A stretch of 64,000 nucleotides of DNA from Flavobacteriaceae bacterium (lineage in GTDB: Bacteria > Bacteroidota > Bacteroidia > Flavobacteriales > Flavobacteriaceae), in the NCBI GenBank assembly GCA_013373105.1, contig JABXIJ010000021.1, positions 1 to 64,000 on the forward strand, read 5' to 3'. Positions 46,834 to 57,717 of the stretch are shown here, in pieces (the first letter of the stretch is position 1; every line of letters starts with the position of its first letter). The notes under the pieces were generated by a model. It made no database searches, was not told where the DNA came from, and was given only the letters and a program-made list of their open reading frames with translations. A program made the translations under genes and the position numbers.

Positions 46834-48066
46834 ATGACACAATTATTCACTAATATAAAAGAGCTTATTCAAGTTAGAGAAACACCTATTTCATTTATTT
46901 CAGGAACTGCAATGAGTGAACTACCAACTCTAAAAAATACCTTTTTATTGATTGAAAATGAAAGTATTATTGATTATGGTTCAATGGCAAATGTCCCAAA
47001 ACAAGCTGATGAGATAATAGATTGTTCTGGTAGAATGATTTTACCTACATGGGTAGATTCACATACACATATTGTTTTTGCAGGTAATAGAGAACAAGAA
47101 TTTGTTGATAGAATTAACGGACTTTCTTACGAAGAAATTGCCAATAAAGGTGGTGGTATTTTAAATTCTGCTAAAAAGTTACAAAACACTTCTTTTGATG
47201 ACCTATATAAAGCTTCAGCAAAACGTTTAGAGGCTGTTATTAAATTAGGTACAGGCGCTATAGAAATAAAATCTGGTTATGGTTTAACTGTAGAGTCCGA
47301 GCTAAAAATGCTTAAGGTTATTAAAAAGCTAAAAGAAAACTATACTATTCCAATTAAAGCTACATTTCTAGGTGCTCATGCAGTTCCTTCTGAATTTAAA
47401 AACAACAAAAAGGGTTATATTGATTTAATAATTAACGAAATGTTACCCAAAATTGCTGATGAAAATTTAGCAGATTTTGTAGATGTTTTTTGTGAAAAAG
47501 GCTACTTTACAGTAGAAGATACTGATCAAATTTTAAAGGCTGCAAAAAATTATGGTTTACAACCAAAAATTCATGTTAACCAATTTAATGCAATTGGTGG
47601 AATCAAAACAGCAGTAGCTCATAAAGCATTGTCTGTAGATCATTTAGAAGTTTTAACACACGAAGACATTACACATATAAAAAGTTCAGAAACTATGCCT
47701 GTAGCACTTCCCTCCTGTTCTTTTTTCTTAGGAATTCCATATACACCAGCAAGAAAAATTATAGATGCCAATTTGCCAATAGCTTTGGCTACAGATTATA
47801 ATCCAGGATCAACACCTTCAGGAAATATGAACTTTGTAGTTTCTTTAGCATGCATTAAATTAAAAATGAAACCAGAAGAAGCTATTAATGCTGCAACCAT
47901 AAACGCTGCTTATGCAGTAAATTTAAGTGACAAAGTAGGCAGTATTTCTAGAGGTAAGCTTGCAAATTTTTTTATTACTAAACCTATTTCTTCTTACAAT
48001 TTTTTACCTTATAGTTTTGGTGAAAATCTCATTGAATCAATTTATATTTCTGGTAGTAAAGTATAA
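46834..48066 (+). CDS. hutI: imidazolonepropionase
   Basis: HutI opens imidazolone-propionate to formiminoglutamate in histidine breakdown. The 410-residue amidohydrolase has the metal motif DSHTHIVFAGNRE near residue 74, GTGAIEIKSGYGLT near 139, FLGAHAVP near 179, IHVNQFNAIGG near 247, and ATDYNPGSTPSGN near 322. The other hut genes are not in the window, so the pathway is completed elsewhere. The stop shares one base with the next ATG. Confidence 0.95.
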   Translation: MTQLFTNIKELIQVRETPISFISGTAMSELPTLKNTFLLIENESIIDYGSMANVPKQADEIIDCSGRMILPTWVDSHTHIVFAGNREQEFVDRINGLSYEEIANKGGGILNSAKKLQNTSFDDLYKASAKRLEAVIKLGTGAIEIKSGYGLTVESELKMLKVIKKLKENYTIPIKATFLGAHAVPSEFKNNKKGYIDLIINEMLPKIADENLADFVDVFCEKGYFTVEDTDQILKAAKNYGLQPKIHVNQFNAIGGIKTAVAHKALSVDHLEVLTHEDITHIKSSETMPVALPSCSFFLGIPYTPARKIIDANLPIALATDYNPGSTPSGNMNFVVSLACIKLKMKPEEAINAATINAAYAVNLSDKVGSISRGKLANFFITKPISSYNFLPYSFGENLIESIYISGSKV

Positions 48067-48560
48067 TGTTGTATAACCTAATTTCTAGAATAAAATTTCT
48101 TTTTCAAGCTACAAATAAACATGGAGTTCATTCTCCTTTTGTGTATGATTTTGTAACAAAAGGACTTTATAAAAAACCCAATACTAAAATTGATTTAAAC
48201 AAATATGATGCATTACAAGACCTTAGTAAAAAGGAACAAAATGTCCTATCTAAAGTCTTAAATTATTTTAGTGTTTCAGATATAATATTCAATATAGAAA
48301 TTAAAACTAATACTTTAAGTAAAAATTACAATTTATTATTTATCAATAATTTAAATAATTTTAAGGATTTGTTCTCTCTTGATGTTAAAAAGTATCAATT
48401 TATAATAATAAGAGGAATATATAACAATAAAAACTCCACAAATATTTGGTATAAAATATTAGAAAACTATCAAAATATTGTAACAGTTAACCTATTCTAT
48501 TTTGGTTTAATTTTTTACAGACCACAACAAGCAAAGGAACATTTTAAAATAAGAGTTTAA
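48066..48560 (+). CDS. shortened relative of a SAM-dependent methyltransferase
   Basis: A 164-residue protein. The first 30 residues (RIKFLFQATNKHGVHSPFVY) and the last 25 (FYFGLIFYRPQQAKEHFKIR) match the two ends of a flavobacterial class I methyltransferase family of about 240-250 residues. The middle is short, and the SAM-binding Gly-rich loop expected after SVSDII is absent. It is intact as a frame but has probably lost methyl transfer. It could be a decayed gene or a non-enzymatic paralog. It is translationally linked to hutI. Confidence 0.7.
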   Translation: MLYNLISRIKFLFQATNKHGVHSPFVYDFVTKGLYKKPNTKIDLNKYDALQDLSKKEQNVLSKVLNYFSVSDIIFNIEIKTNTLSKNYNLLFINNLNNFKDLFSLDVKKYQFIIIRGIYNNKNSTNIWYKILENYQNIVTVNLFYFGLIFYRPQQAKEHFKIRV

Positions 48561-48618
48561 CAAATAGTTATTACTTAAACTTTGTAACTTTGATACTTTC
48601 AAACTTTGAATTCAATCT

Positions 48619-49191
48619 ATGAAAATATATACAAAAACTGGAGATAAAGGTACAACAGCTCTTTTTGGTGGTACAAGAGTAAAAAAATACAACTTAAGAA
48701 TAGAAAGTTATGGAACAGTAGATGAGTTGAACTCCTATATTGGTCTTATAAAAGATCAAGAAATAAGCGACACTATAAAAACTGTTTTATTAAATATTCA
48801 AAATGAATTATTTACACTTGGAGCTATGTTAGCTACACCCCCTGAAAAAGAAACCTTAAAAAGCGGTAAAGAAAGATTAAACATTCCAAAAGTTAATGTT
48901 GGTTCAATAGAGTTTTTAGAAAAACAAATAGATTCAATGGATAGTGAACTTCCACAAATGACTCATTTTATATTACCTGGAGGTCATCAAGCAGTGTCAT
49001 TCTGTCATATAGCTAGGTGCGTTTGTAGAAGAGCAGAACGTTTATGTGTAGAATTAAATGACAATGAAACTATAAATACAGATATCTTAATTTATTTAAA
49101 CAGACTTTCTGACTACCTTTTTACGTTGGCACGAAAGTTGACCAAAGACTTACAAGTAGAGGAAATAAAGTGGATTCCTCAAAAAAATTAA
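48619..49191 (+). CDS. ATP:cob(I)alamin adenosyltransferase, PduO type
   Basis: A 190-residue protein with the family start KIYTKTGDKGTTALFGGTRV, RIESYGTVDELNSYIGL near residue 28, LPGGHQAVSFCHIARCVCRRAER near 117 (Arg and Glu of the ATP site), and LNRLSDYLFTLAR near 157. It transfers the adenosyl group of ATP to cobalt, forming adenosylcobalamin. That is the cofactor expected by the CarH-like regulator at 34658 and by enzymes such as methylmalonyl-CoA mutase. TAACTTTG just upstream fits a -7 box. Confidence 0.94.
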   Translation: MKIYTKTGDKGTTALFGGTRVKKYNLRIESYGTVDELNSYIGLIKDQEISDTIKTVLLNIQNELFTLGAMLATPPEKETLKSGKERLNIPKVNVGSIEFLEKQIDSMDSELPQMTHFILPGGHQAVSFCHIARCVCRRAERLCVELNDNETINTDILIYLNRLSDYLFTLARKLTKDLQVEEIKWIPQKN

Positions 49192-49217
49192 CGTTCTTTT
49201 TTTATTGTTATTTTAAA

Positions 49218-49258
49218 AGTAAAATCTAAAATTTTAATACAAAATAGTATTAGATTTT
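49218..49258 (+). other. inverted repeat downstream of the adenosyltransferase gene
   Basis: AAAATCTAA and TTAGATTTT are exact reverse complements of nine bases, and within them AATAC and GTATT pair around AAAATA. The stem is followed by GCTTAATA rather than a T-run. It could be a weak terminator or mRNA end structure. Confidence 0.4.
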
Positions 49259-49286
49259 GCTTAATATTATATTTCTTAAAAAAGAC

Positions 49287-49316
49287 TTGCTTAATTGCGT
49301 AAAAAATTTATTTTTG
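49287..49316 (+). promoter_or_regulatory. consensus promoter of the DUF2795 gene
   Basis: TTG at 49287-49289 and TATTTTTG at 49309-49316 with 19 bases between them, the expected Bacteroidota layout. The ATG follows 24 bases after the box. Confidence 0.75.
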
Positions 49317-49339
49317 CACAACAATAAAAATACTAAGAA

Positions 49340-49561
49340 ATGTATTGGACTTTAGAATTAGCATCATATTTAGCAGATGCACCTTGGCCAGCAACCAAAG
49401 ACGAATTAATAGATTACGCTATTAGAACAGGTGCTCCATTAGAAGTTGTAGAAAACCTACAAGACATTGAAGATGAAGGTGATGCGTATGACTCTATTAT
49501 AGAGATTTGGCCAGATTATCCTACTGAAGATGATTATCTTTGGAATGAGGATGAATACTAG
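49340..49561 (+). CDS. DUF2795 domain protein
   Basis: A 73-residue acidic protein: a compact helical N-terminal part (LELASYLADAPWPATKDELI, then YAIRTGAPLEVVENL) and an acidic tail ending DDYLWNEDEY. It is highly conserved in Flavobacteriia, usually at this place between the cobalamin adenosyltransferase and secA. The strong promoter and terminator suggest abundant expression. Its function is unknown. Confidence 0.9.
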   Translation: MYWTLELASYLADAPWPATKDELIDYAIRTGAPLEVVENLQDIEDEGDAYDSIIEIWPDYPTEDDYLWNEDEY

Positions 49562-49577
49562 AACAGAAAACAACTAT

Positions 49578-49609
49578 AAAAAAGTCTCAAAATTGAGACT
49601 TTTTTTTTG
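49578..49609 (+). terminator. terminator after the DUF2795 gene
   Basis: AAAAAAGTCTCAA and TTGAGACTTTTTT form a hairpin with a tight loop and eight or nine T residues after it. Confidence 0.9.
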
Positions 49610-49703
49610 GTTTTATTTAGCTTAAAAATGTATAATATTTTTAGCTTTATAACCCCAAATAAACATATAAATAAACAGTTTAACTAACTGAAAAACATAT
49701 ATA

Positions 49704-52700
49704 ATGAGCTTATTAAACTCGGTAATAAAACTTTTTGTAGGAGACAAACAACAGAAAGATTTAAAAGATTTACAACCAATAGTAGATAACGTTAAGAAGT
49801 TTGAAATTGAATTTTCAAAATTAACTAATGATGAACTTAGAGGTAAAACAATTGAATTCAAAAATAAAATTAAAGAAGTAACAGCAGAATTCAACTCTAA
49901 AATTGAAGCCCTAGAAGAAGAAGCTAAAACAGCAGATATAGATCGTCAAGAAGATATTTATCAAGAAATTGATACATTAAAAGACGAAGCGTATAAAGTT
50001 TCAGAAGAATTATTAATGGAAATTATGCCAGAAGCTTTTGCTGTAATTAAAGAAACTTCAAAGCGTTTTCTTGAAAATGAAGAAATTGAGGTTACAGCTA
50101 CCCCTTTTGATAGAGAATTATCAGCAGAAAGAGATAATATTACTTTAGAAGATGATAAAGCTTATTGGTCTAATTCTTGGGATGCAGCTGGTAAACCAGT
50201 TACTTGGGACATGGTTCATTACGATGTTCAGTTAATTGGTGGTTCCGTTTTACATCAAGGTAAGATTGCAGAAATGATGACTGGTGAAGGTAAAACATTA
50301 GTTTCTACCCTACCAGTTTACTTAAATGCATTAACTGGAAATGGTGTTCATGTAGTAACTGTAAACGATTATTTAGCAAAACGTGATAAAGCTTGGATGG
50401 GACCTTTATTTGAATTTCATGGTTTATCTACAGACTGTATAGATTATCATCAGCCAAATTCAGATGAGCGTAGAAAAGCTTACAATGCAGATATTACCTA
50501 TGGAACAAATAACGAATTTGGCTTCGATTATTTACGTGATAATATGGCTAGCTCAAAAGATGATTTAGTACAAAGAGCACCAAATTATGCCATTATAGAT
50601 GAGGTTGATTCTGTTTTAATTGATGATGCTAGAACTCCATTAATTATTTCAGGTCCTGTTCCTCAAGGAGATAGACATGAGTTTAATGAATTAAAACCCT
50701 TAGTTGCAGATTTAGTATCATTACAAAGAAAACATTTAGTTGGTGTTTTAGCAGAAGCTAAAAAATTAATTTCTGAAGGAAATGATAAAGAAGGTGGTAA
50801 ATTATTATTAAGAGTTTACAGAGGATTACCTAAAAATAAAGCTTTAATTAAGTTTTTATCTCAAGAAGGAATCAAACAAATCTTGCAGAAAACAGAAAAT
50901 TTCTACATGCAAGATAACAACAAATTAATGCCAGAGGTTGATGAAGACTTATGGTTTGTTGTTGAAGAGAAAAACAATCAAATAGATTTAACAGATAAAG
51001 GAATTGCACATTTATCAGAAAAAACAAATAACGATACATTCTTTGTTTTACCAGATATTGGTGTAAAAATTGGTGAAATTGATAATTCTGACGCAACTCC
51101 TGAAAAGAAAGCAGCTCAAAAAGAAGATTTATATAAAGACTTTAGTGTAAAAAGTGAGCGTATTCATACTATGAATCAACTTTTAAAAGCTTACACAGTT
51201 TTTGAAAAAGATGTTGAGTATGTAGTGATGGATAATAAAGTAATGATTGTTGATGAGCAAACAGGACGTATCATGGATGGTCGTCGTTATTCAGATGGAT
51301 TACATCAAGCTATTGAAGCAAAAGAAAATGTAAAGATTGAAGATGCTACACAAACTTTTGCAACTGTCACTTTACAAAATTACTTTAGAATGTATCGAAA
51401 GTTGTCTGGTATGACAGGAACTGCGATTACAGAAGCAGGTGAATTCTGGGAAATTTACAAATTAGATGTTGTAGAAATTCCAACTAACAAACCTATTGCA
51501 AGAGATGATAAAGAAGATTTAGTTTACAAAACATCAAGGGAAAAATACAATGCTGTAATCGATGAAATTGTAAACTTAGTAAATGCTGGAAGACCTGTTT
51601 TAGTAGGTACCACTTCTGTAGAAATTTCAGAGTTGTTAGGTAGAATGTTACAAATGCGTAAAATTCCTCACAACATCTTAAATGCAAAATTACACAAACG
51701 TGAAGCAGATGTAGTTGCAGAAGCTGGTAAACCTGGGCAAGTAACTATTGCAACAAACATGGCTGGTCGTGGAACAGATATTAAATTAACAGAAGAAGTA
51801 AAAGCTGCTGGTGGTTTAGCTATTATTGGTACAGAAAGACACGATTCTAGACGTGTAGACAGACAGTTAAGAGGACGAGCAGGAAGACAAGGTGATGTGG
51901 GTTCTTCTCAATTTTATGTAGCTCTAGATGATAATTTAATGCGTTTATTTGGTTCTGATAGAATTGCCAAAATGATGGATAGAATGGGCCTTAAAGAAGG
52001 TGAAGTTATTCAGCATTCTATGATTACTAAGTCTATTGAAAGAGCGCAAAAGAAAGTTGAAGAAAACAACTTCGGAATCAGAAAAAGATTATTAGAATAT
52101 GATGATATCATGAACGCTCAACGTGAGTTTGTTTACAAAAGAAGAAGACACGCTTTAGATGGTAAACGCTTACAAGTTGATATTGCTAATATGATTTATG
52201 ATACATGTGAATCTATCGTAAATAGTAATAAAGGTGTAAAAGATTTTCAAAACTTCGAGTTCGAATTAATTCGCTTTTCATCAATGACTTCTCCTTTTTC
52301 AGAAGAAGAATTTGAAAAACTTTCCGAAAAAGAATTAGCAGATAAATTATACGATATAGTAACAGAGCATTACAAAAGTAAAATTGCAAAAAATGCAGAA
52401 ATTGCTTTTCCAGTAATAAAGAATGTTTTTGAAAATGAGGGAGATAAATATGAACGTATTGTAGTACCGTTTACAGATGGCATTAAAACATTACAAGTAA
52501 TAACCAACTTAAAAGATGCCTACGAATCTAATGGTAAGTCTTTAATTAACGACTTTGAGAAAAACATAACATTAGCTATAATTGATGAAAATTGGAAAGA
52601 TCATTTACGTAAAATGGATGACTTAAAACAGTCTGTACAAAATGCATCTTACGAACAAAAAGATCCTTTATTAATCTATAAGTTCGAGGCATTTGAATTG

Positions 52701-53042
52701 TTTAAAACTACTGTAGATGAAATAAATAAAGAAGTATTATCATTCTTATTTAAAGGAGAATTACCTACACAAGATACTTCTCAAATATCTGAAGCTCGTC
52801 AACAAAAAAGAGAAAAATTAAATTTAAGAAAAGATGATGTTCAGAATTCTACTGAACAAGCAATTTCTAATTCTCGCCAACAACAACATGAGCCTGTAGA
52901 AACTATTGTACGTGAAAGACCAAAAATTGGTAGAAACGAACGAGTTACTATAAAAAATGTTATGAGTGGTGCTGAAAAAGAAGTAAAATATAAACAAGCC
53001 ATTCCTTTAATTGAAAAAGGAGAATGGGTCTTAAAAAACTAA
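49704..53042 (+). CDS. secA: preprotein translocase ATPase SecA
   Basis: SecA drives proteins through SecYEG with ATP. The 1112-residue protein is long, as usual in Bacteroidota. It has the Walker [10 protein letters not shown] near residue 191-199, [18 protein letters not shown] near 299, a lineage insertion of about 60 residues after ISGPVPQG, the [11 protein letters not shown] motif near 685, and [10 protein letters not shown] near 713. The C terminus ends in KGEWVLKN without the Cys-rich zinc motif that binds SecB in proteobacteria, normal for this phylum. Confidence 0.97.
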   Translation: MSLLNSVIKLFVGDKQQKDLKDLQPIVDNVKKFEIEFSKLTNDELRGKTIEFKNKIKEVTAEFNSKIEALEEEAKTADIDRQEDIYQEIDTLKDEAYKVSEELLMEIMPEAFAVIKETSKRFLENEEIEVTATPFDRELSAERDNITLEDDKAYWSNSWDAAGKPVTWDMVHYDVQLIGGSVLHQGKIAEMMTGEGKTLVSTLPVYLNALTGNGVHVVTVNDYLAKRDKAWMGPLFEFHGLSTDCIDYHQPNSDERRKAYNADITYGTNNEFGFDYLRDNMASSKDDLVQRAPNYAIIDEVDSVLIDDARTPLIISGPVPQGDRHEFNELKPLVADLVSLQRKHLVGVLAEAKKLISEGNDKEGGKLLLRVYRGLPKNKALIKFLSQEGIKQILQKTENFYMQDNNKLMPEVDEDLWFVVEEKNNQIDLTDKGIAHLSEKTNNDTFFVLPDIGVKIGEIDNSDATPEKKAAQKEDLYKDFSVKSERIHTMNQLLKAYTVFEKDVEYVVMDNKVMIVDEQTGRIMDGRRYSDGLHQAIEAKENVKIEDATQTFATVTLQNYFRMYRKLSGMTGTAITEAGEFWEIYKLDVVEIPTNKPIARDDKEDLVYKTSREKYNAVIDEIVNLVNAGRPVLVGTTSVEISELLGRMLQMRKIPHNILNAKLHKREADVVAEAGKPGQVTIATNMAGRGTDIKLTEEVKAAGGLAIIGTERHDSRRVDRQLRGRAGRQGDVGSSQFYVALDDNLMRLFGSDRIAKMMDRMGLKEGEVIQHSMITKSIERAQKKVEENNFGIRKRLLEYDDIMNAQREFVYKRRRHALDGKRLQVDIANMIYDTCESIVNSNKGVKDFQNFEFELIRFSSMTSPFSEEEFEKLSEKELADKLYDIVTEHYKSKIAKNAEIAFPVIKNVFENEGDKYERIVVPFTDGIKTLQVITNLKDAYESNGKSLINDFEKNITLAIIDENWKDHLRKMDDLKQSVQNASYEQKDPLLIYKFEAFELFKTTVDEINKEVLSFLFKGELPTQDTSQISEARQQKREKLNLRKDDVQNSTEQAISNSRQQQHEPVETIVRERPKIGRNERVTIKNVMSGAEKEVKYKQAIPLIEKGEWVLKN

Positions 53043-53048
53043 AAATAA

Positions 53049-53076
53049 AAACCGTTTAGAATTCTCTAAACGGTTT
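53049..53076. terminator. hairpin between secA and folE
   Basis: AAACCGTTTAGA (53049-53060) and TCTAAACGGTTT (53065-53076) pair perfectly around ATTC. A and T tracts on both sides are short, so it is probably a shared, moderate terminator for the converging genes. Confidence 0.75.
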
Positions 53077-53099
53077 GAATATAGTTGTTTTCAAAAGAA

Positions 53100-53789
53100 T
53101 TATTCGAAACTTGTTTCTAATTTAATGTAGTCTAAAAATTCTCTTTTTACTTCTTTTTGTTTAAACTTTCCACCAAATTCAGCAGTCACAGTTGAGCTTT
53201 CAATGTCTTTTATACCTCTTGAATTTACACATAAGTGCTTGGCATCTATTACACATGCAACATCTTGAGTGCCTAATGCTTCTTGCATTGCTTGAACCAC
53301 TTGCATGGTTAAACGCTCTTGAACTTGAGGTCTTTTTGCAAAATGATCTACAATTCTATTCATTTTAGAAAGACCAATAACTTTACCATTAGAAATATAA
53401 GCTACATGAGCTCTACCAACAATGGGTAATAAATGATGTTCACAAGTAGAGTACACAACTATGTTTTTCTCTACCAGCATTTCATTATACTTATAGTTGT
53501 TCTCGAAAGTAGAAAGTGAAGGTTTATTTTTTGGATTTAAACCTGCAAATAACTCATTAACAAAAGCCTTAGCAACTCTTTTTGGTGTACCATATAAGCT
53601 GTCATCTGTTAAATCCATTCCAAGTGTTATTAAAATATCTTTAACACTCTCTTGAATTTTATTAATTTTTTCTTCATCAGAAATATCAAATGCATCTGGT
53701 CTAAGAGGAGTTTTAGCAGACGTTCCTACATGATTATCTCCAATTTCATCCATTCTTTCTTCACTCATTTTTGTTTCTATTTCAAACAT
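53100..53789 (-). CDS. folE: GTP cyclohydrolase I
   Basis: FolE makes dihydroneopterin triphosphate from GTP, the first step to folate and other pterins. It has zinc and active-site motifs STCEHHLLPIVGRAHVAYIS near residue 120, GLSKMNRIVDHFAKRPQVQERL near 143, and CVNSRGIKD near 199. The start is placed at the ATG at 53789 because the earlier in-frame TTG lies in a TAAATTTG -7 box on the minus strand. A later Met (MSEERMDE) is also possible. This gives 229 residues. Confidence 0.95.
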   Translation of the reverse strand: MFEIETKMSEERMDEIGDNHVGTSAKTPLRPDAFDISDEEKINKIQESVKDILITLGMDLTDDSLYGTPKRVAKAFVNELFAGLNPKNKPSLSTFENNYKYNEMLVEKNIVVYSTCEHHLLPIVGRAHVAYISNGKVIGLSKMNRIVDHFAKRPQVQERLTMQVVQAMQEALGTQDVACVIDAKHLCVNSRGIKDIESSTVTAEFGGKFKQKEVKREFLDYIKLETSFE

Positions 53790-53914
53790 TTTATTTGTTT
53801 TAGACTGCAAATTTACGCTATAATTTTTTATTATGAATTACTGGTGAGTAGATTAACTATTTTTTAATTTATTGAACTATAGAACAAAATAATTAACTTA
53901 TTACAAGTAACTTA

Positions 53915-55279
53915 TTATAAAATAGACATTAATTCTGTTAGGTTTACAGATTTCTGTTCTCCAGAAATCATATTTTTTAATGTATACGATTTGTTAGTCA
54001 TCTCTGAAGAACCAGCCATAACCACAAACTCGATTTCACGTTTATTTGCATAGCCCATTTGCTTTTTCATTTTAGCTGCTTCAGGGTACAACTCAGATTT
54101 TATGTTTTCTTTTCTAAGTGCTGTTATTGCTTGCATAGCATATAATGCTTCTGCTTCACCAAAATTGATAAATAGTACTTTTGGTTTTGGTAAGTCTACT
54201 TTTTTAAATAACCCTAGCTCTTCTAAAACTAGGTAGATTCTATCTAAACCAAAAGAAATTCCAACACCACTTAAAGGGTTTTTAACACCAAATAAACCAG
54301 TTAAATCATCATATCTTCCTCCACCACCAATAGAACCCATTTTTACTCCTTTAGGGGCAGCTACTTCAAAAATGGCTCCTGTATAATAGTTTAATCCTCT
54401 TGCTAAAGTTACATCTACTTCTAAATTAGCAGATTGCATACCTAAATCTGTTATTGAATTAATTACAAAACGTAACTCTTCTACTCCTTTTGTACCTTCT
54501 TCTGAAGTAGCTAACATTGCTTCTAGAGAAGTCAACTTATCTATATTTGATCCATCAAAAGAAAATAACGGTTGTACTTTTTGAATAGCTTCTTCAGAGA
54601 TACCTTTTACCAACATTTCTGATTCAACTTTTTCATGACCAATTTTATCTAGCTTATCTAAAGCAACTGTAAAATCAATTAATTTATCTTGAGCACCAAT
54701 TACTTCTGCAATACCAGATAAAATTTTTCGGTTATTTATTTTAATAGTAGTTCCTGCTAAACCTAATTTGGTAAAAACATTATCATATAACTGAATAAAC
54801 TCTACTTCTTGCCAAAGAGAGTCACTTCCAACTACATCTGCATCACATTGATAAAATTCTCTAAAACGCCCTTTTTGTGGTCTATCTGCTCTCCAAACTG
54901 GCTGTATTTGATAACGCTTAAAAGGAAAAGTAATTTCATTTTGATGTTGTACCACATATCTTGCAAAAGGTACTGTTAAATCGTAACGTAAAGCTTTTTC
55001 GGAAATTTGAGAAGTTAGTTTTAAACTATCCTTTTTATTAATTGTTACATCATCAGCTTTTGAAAGAAAATCACCTGAATTTAAAATTTTAAAAATAAGT
55101 CTATCACCTTCTTCTCCATATTTTCCCATTAAGGTTTCAGAATTCTCAAAACTTGGTGTTTCGATAGGTTGAAATCCAAAAGTTTCAAAAGTTTCTTTAA
55201 TTGTATTTATAATATGATTACGATTAGCAACTTCTGTTGGTGAAAAATCTCTTGTTCCTTTTGGAATGCTTGGCTTCAT
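53915..55279 (-). CDS. hisS: histidyl-tRNA synthetase
   Basis: A 454-residue class II synthetase charging tRNA-His. It has motif 1 and the start [25 protein letters not shown] near residue 95 (substrate site), motif 2 with [13 protein letters not shown] near 139, the His-specific [14 protein letters not shown] near 292, and [14 protein letters not shown] near 318. The C-terminal anticodon-binding domain follows. The length is normal. Confidence 0.97.
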   Translation of the reverse strand: MKPSIPKGTRDFSPTEVANRNHIINTIKETFETFGFQPIETPSFENSETLMGKYGEEGDRLIFKILNSGDFLSKADDVTINKKDSLKLTSQISEKALRYDLTVPFARYVVQHQNEITFPFKRYQIQPVWRADRPQKGRFREFYQCDADVVGSDSLWQEVEFIQLYDNVFTKLGLAGTTIKINNRKILSGIAEVIGAQDKLIDFTVALDKLDKIGHEKVESEMLVKGISEEAIQKVQPLFSFDGSNIDKLTSLEAMLATSEEGTKGVEELRFVINSITDLGMQSANLEVDVTLARGLNYYTGAIFEVAAPKGVKMGSIGGGGRYDDLTGLFGVKNPLSGVGISFGLDRIYLVLEELGLFKKVDLPKPKVLFINFGEAEALYAMQAITALRKENIKSELYPEAAKMKKQMGYANKREIEFVVMAGSSEMTNKSYTLKNMISGEQKSVNLTELMSIL

Positions 55280-55327
55280 CTTTTTTATCTATGATTTTAA
55301 ATTTGAGATTGCAAATATCGTGAAATC

Positions 55328-56272
55328 TTATAATTTTTCTGGAGTTGTAAAGGTTTTATTTTTTCTGCGTAAAGAAGCTAAAGAAGCATTTAATTCAAAG
55401 CCAAGTAAAAGAATTATAGCATTTAACCAAATAAATAACATTAAGATTAATAAAGTACCTATAGAACCATATAATTCATTGTATTTAGCAAATTCATTTA
55501 CGTAATAACCAAAAAGATAGAATGTTAAAATGGATAAAATAGTAGTTAGTACAGCTCCAGGTGAAAAAAATCGAGATTCTCTGCCTTCTTTAACTCCATA
55601 ATGATACAACATAGATATAGTTGTAAATATCATTAAAATAAATAGGAAAGCTCTAGCAACTTGTAGCCAAAAAATATGTTCTTCTAACCACTGCATACCT
55701 GCTTGTTCTTTTAAAAATAACTCTATAAAAGTGATTATAAAAACTGTAACTAGTAAAAAAACAACAATTACAATAGAAACTGCAATTGCAATTAAATACG
55801 CTTTAAAAACGTTTCTAATTTCTTTTACATGATACGAATATTCAAATGCTCCAAAAATGGCATTCACGCCATTAGACATTAAAAAAAGTGATACAACAAA
55901 ACCAAATGATAATAATCCTGCATATTGATTTTGAATGATATCTTCTAATACAGGACCAATTAATTCATAGGTTTTTGGAGGTAAAACATCTGTAATTATA
56001 GTAAGTAAACCTTCTTGAAAACCATCTACAGCAATGTAAGGTATTAACGTAAAAACAAATAGTAAAAATGGAAAAATAGCCATAAAAAAACTATAAGCAA
56101 TTCCTCCTGCTCTTGTAGTTAAAGCACCTTCTATAATACCAATAACATACATTTCTAAAACATCATAAACAGACATACCTTCTAAACCAGGAACTTTAAT
56201 TTTTTTCCCAATTTTTACAAGTTGAGAAACTATTGGAATTTTATTGAGTTTGTCTTCTATTTCTTTTGTCAT
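55328..56272 (-). CDS. YihY/BrkB family membrane protein
   Basis: A 314-residue inner-membrane protein with six predicted helices and the family segment RAGGIAYSFFMAIFPFLLF near residue 57. Once called ribonuclease BN in error, the family has unknown function, possibly transport. A short soluble N terminus of about 30 residues precedes the helices. It lies between nadC and hisS on the same strand with gaps of 32 and 48 bases, so a common transcript is possible. Confidence 0.9.
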   Translation of the reverse strand: MTKEIEDKLNKIPIVSQLVKIGKKIKVPGLEGMSVYDVLEMYVIGIIEGALTTRAGGIAYSFFMAIFPFLLFVFTLIPYIAVDGFQEGLLTIITDVLPPKTYELIGPVLEDIIQNQYAGLLSFGFVVSLFLMSNGVNAIFGAFEYSYHVKEIRNVFKAYLIAIAVSIVIVVFLLVTVFIITFIELFLKEQAGMQWLEEHIFWLQVARAFLFILMIFTTISMLYHYGVKEGRESRFFSPGAVLTTILSILTFYLFGYYVNEFAKYNELYGSIGTLLILMLFIWLNAIILLLGFELNASLASLRRKNKTFTTPEKL

Positions 56273-56304
56273 AGTTATTACTTCGTCCTATGTTTAATGA
56301 TTAA

Positions 56305-57165
56305 TTAATCAATAGCTTTTAAGCTTAAATCCATATTATAAACTGAGTGAGTTAATGCACCAGATGAAATAAAATCTACACCACATTCTGCATATTTTCT
56401 AATTGTATTTTCATTAATTCCACCAGAAGATTCTGTTAAACATTTATCACCAATTAAAGCAACAGCTTTTTTGGTGTCTTCGTAGTCAAAGTTATCTATT
56501 AGAATTCTGTAAATACCTTCGTTAGCTAAAATTTCTTCTATTTCTTTTAAACTTCTAGCTTCAACAATAATTTTAATGTCTAATTTTTTAGCTGCTAAGT
56601 AGGCTTTTGTTTTATTAATTGCAGCTGTAATTCCACCAGCAAAATCTATATGGTTATCTTTTATCATTACCATATCATACAATGCAAATCTATGGTTTTC
56701 TCCTCCTCCAATTTTAACGGCCCACTTTTCTATAGCTCTAATCCCTGGAGTTGTTTTTCTTGTATCTAAAACTTTGGTTTTTGTGCCCTCTAATAAATCT
56801 GCAAAAAATTTAGTTTTTGTAGCAATTGCAGACATTCTTTGCATAGCATTTAACACTAAACGTTCTGCCATTAATATAGATTGCGATTTTCCTGAAACAT
56901 AAAAAACAATATCGCCATGTTTTACTGCATCACCATCATTTAATAAAGTTTCTATTTTTAAATTGGCATCCACATAATTAAAAACCATTTTAGCAAATTC
57001 TACTCCAGCAATTATACCTTTATCCTTAACTAAAAGTTTGGCTTTACCTTTGGCATCTGCAGGAATACATGACAATGAAGTATGATCTCCATCACCAATA
57101 TCTTCTCTAATAGCATTTTTTATTATTAAATCGAGTTCTGTTTTAAATTGCGCTTCTGAAATCAT
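56305..57165 (-). CDS. nadC: carboxylating nicotinate-nucleotide diphosphorylase
   Basis: NadC converts quinolinate and PRPP to nicotinate mononucleotide in NAD synthesis. The 286-residue protein has REDIGDGDHTS near residue 18, ERLVLNAMQRMSAIAT near 101, DTRKTTPGIRAIEKWAV near 133, GGGENHRFALYDMVMIKDNH near 152 and ESSGGINENTI near 245. Normal length. It diverges from rlmH. Confidence 0.96.
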   Translation of the reverse strand: MISEAQFKTELDLIIKNAIREDIGDGDHTSLSCIPADAKGKAKLLVKDKGIIAGVEFAKMVFNYVDANLKIETLLNDGDAVKHGDIVFYVSGKSQSILMAERLVLNAMQRMSAIATKTKFFADLLEGTKTKVLDTRKTTPGIRAIEKWAVKIGGGENHRFALYDMVMIKDNHIDFAGGITAAINKTKAYLAAKKLDIKIIVEARSLKEIEEILANEGIYRILIDNFDYEDTKKAVALIGDKCLTESSGGINENTIRKYAECGVDFISSGALTHSVYNMDLSLKAID

Positions 57166-57225
57166 AAATAAAGTATTCTTTTGCTAAAATAATAATTCAT
57201 AAGGCATAATTTGTAATTTTAGCAC

Positions 57226-57699
57226 ATGAAAATAAAATTGATTGCCATTGGCAAAACAGACCATAAAGCACTTCAAAATCTAATTGATGAATATCAAAAA
57301 AGATTGAAGCATTATGTAAAATTTGAATTTGAAATTATACAGGATATTAAAAACGCAAAAAATCTTTCTGAGGAGCAGCAAAAGGAAAAGGAAGGCGAAT
57401 TAATTTTAAGTAAAATACAAACTACAGATCAGCTTATTTTACTAGATGATAAAGGCAAACAACACACTTCTGTAGAATTTTCTAAATATCTTCAAAAGAA
57501 AATGAATGCTGGTTTAAAACAATTGGTTTTTGTAATTGGTGGACCTTATGGTTTTTCTAATGAAGTGTATGTAAAAGCTCATGGAAAACTTTCGTTATCT
57601 AAAATGACTTTTTCACATCAAATGATTCGCCTTTTTGTAATTGAACAGATTTATAGAGGGTTTACCATTTTAAAAAATGAGCCTTATCATCATGAATAA
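57226..57699 (+). CDS. rlmH: 23S rRNA (pseudouridine1915-N3)-methyltransferase
   Basis: RlmH methylates pseudouridine 1915 in helix 69 of 23S rRNA. The 157-residue SPOUT protein has KIKLIAIGKTD at the start, the SAM knot FVIGGPYGFSNEV near residue 102, LSLSKMTFSHQMIRLFVIEQIYR near 124, and the conserved C-terminal YHHE. Normal length and context. Confidence 0.97.
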   Translation: MKIKLIAIGKTDHKALQNLIDEYQKRLKHYVKFEFEIIQDIKNAKNLSEEQQKEKEGELILSKIQTTDQLILLDDKGKQHTSVEFSKYLQKKMNAGLKQLVFVIGGPYGFSNEVYVKAHGKLSLSKMTFSHQMIRLFVIEQIYRGFTILKNEPYHHE

Positions 57700-57717
57700 T
57701 ATTTTTAACTCACTAAT

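Noticed and set aside
52800..53042. SecA cut short because the C-terminal Cys motif is absent
   Set aside because: Bacteroidota SecA commonly lacks it, and the sequence ends in a normal conserved tail.
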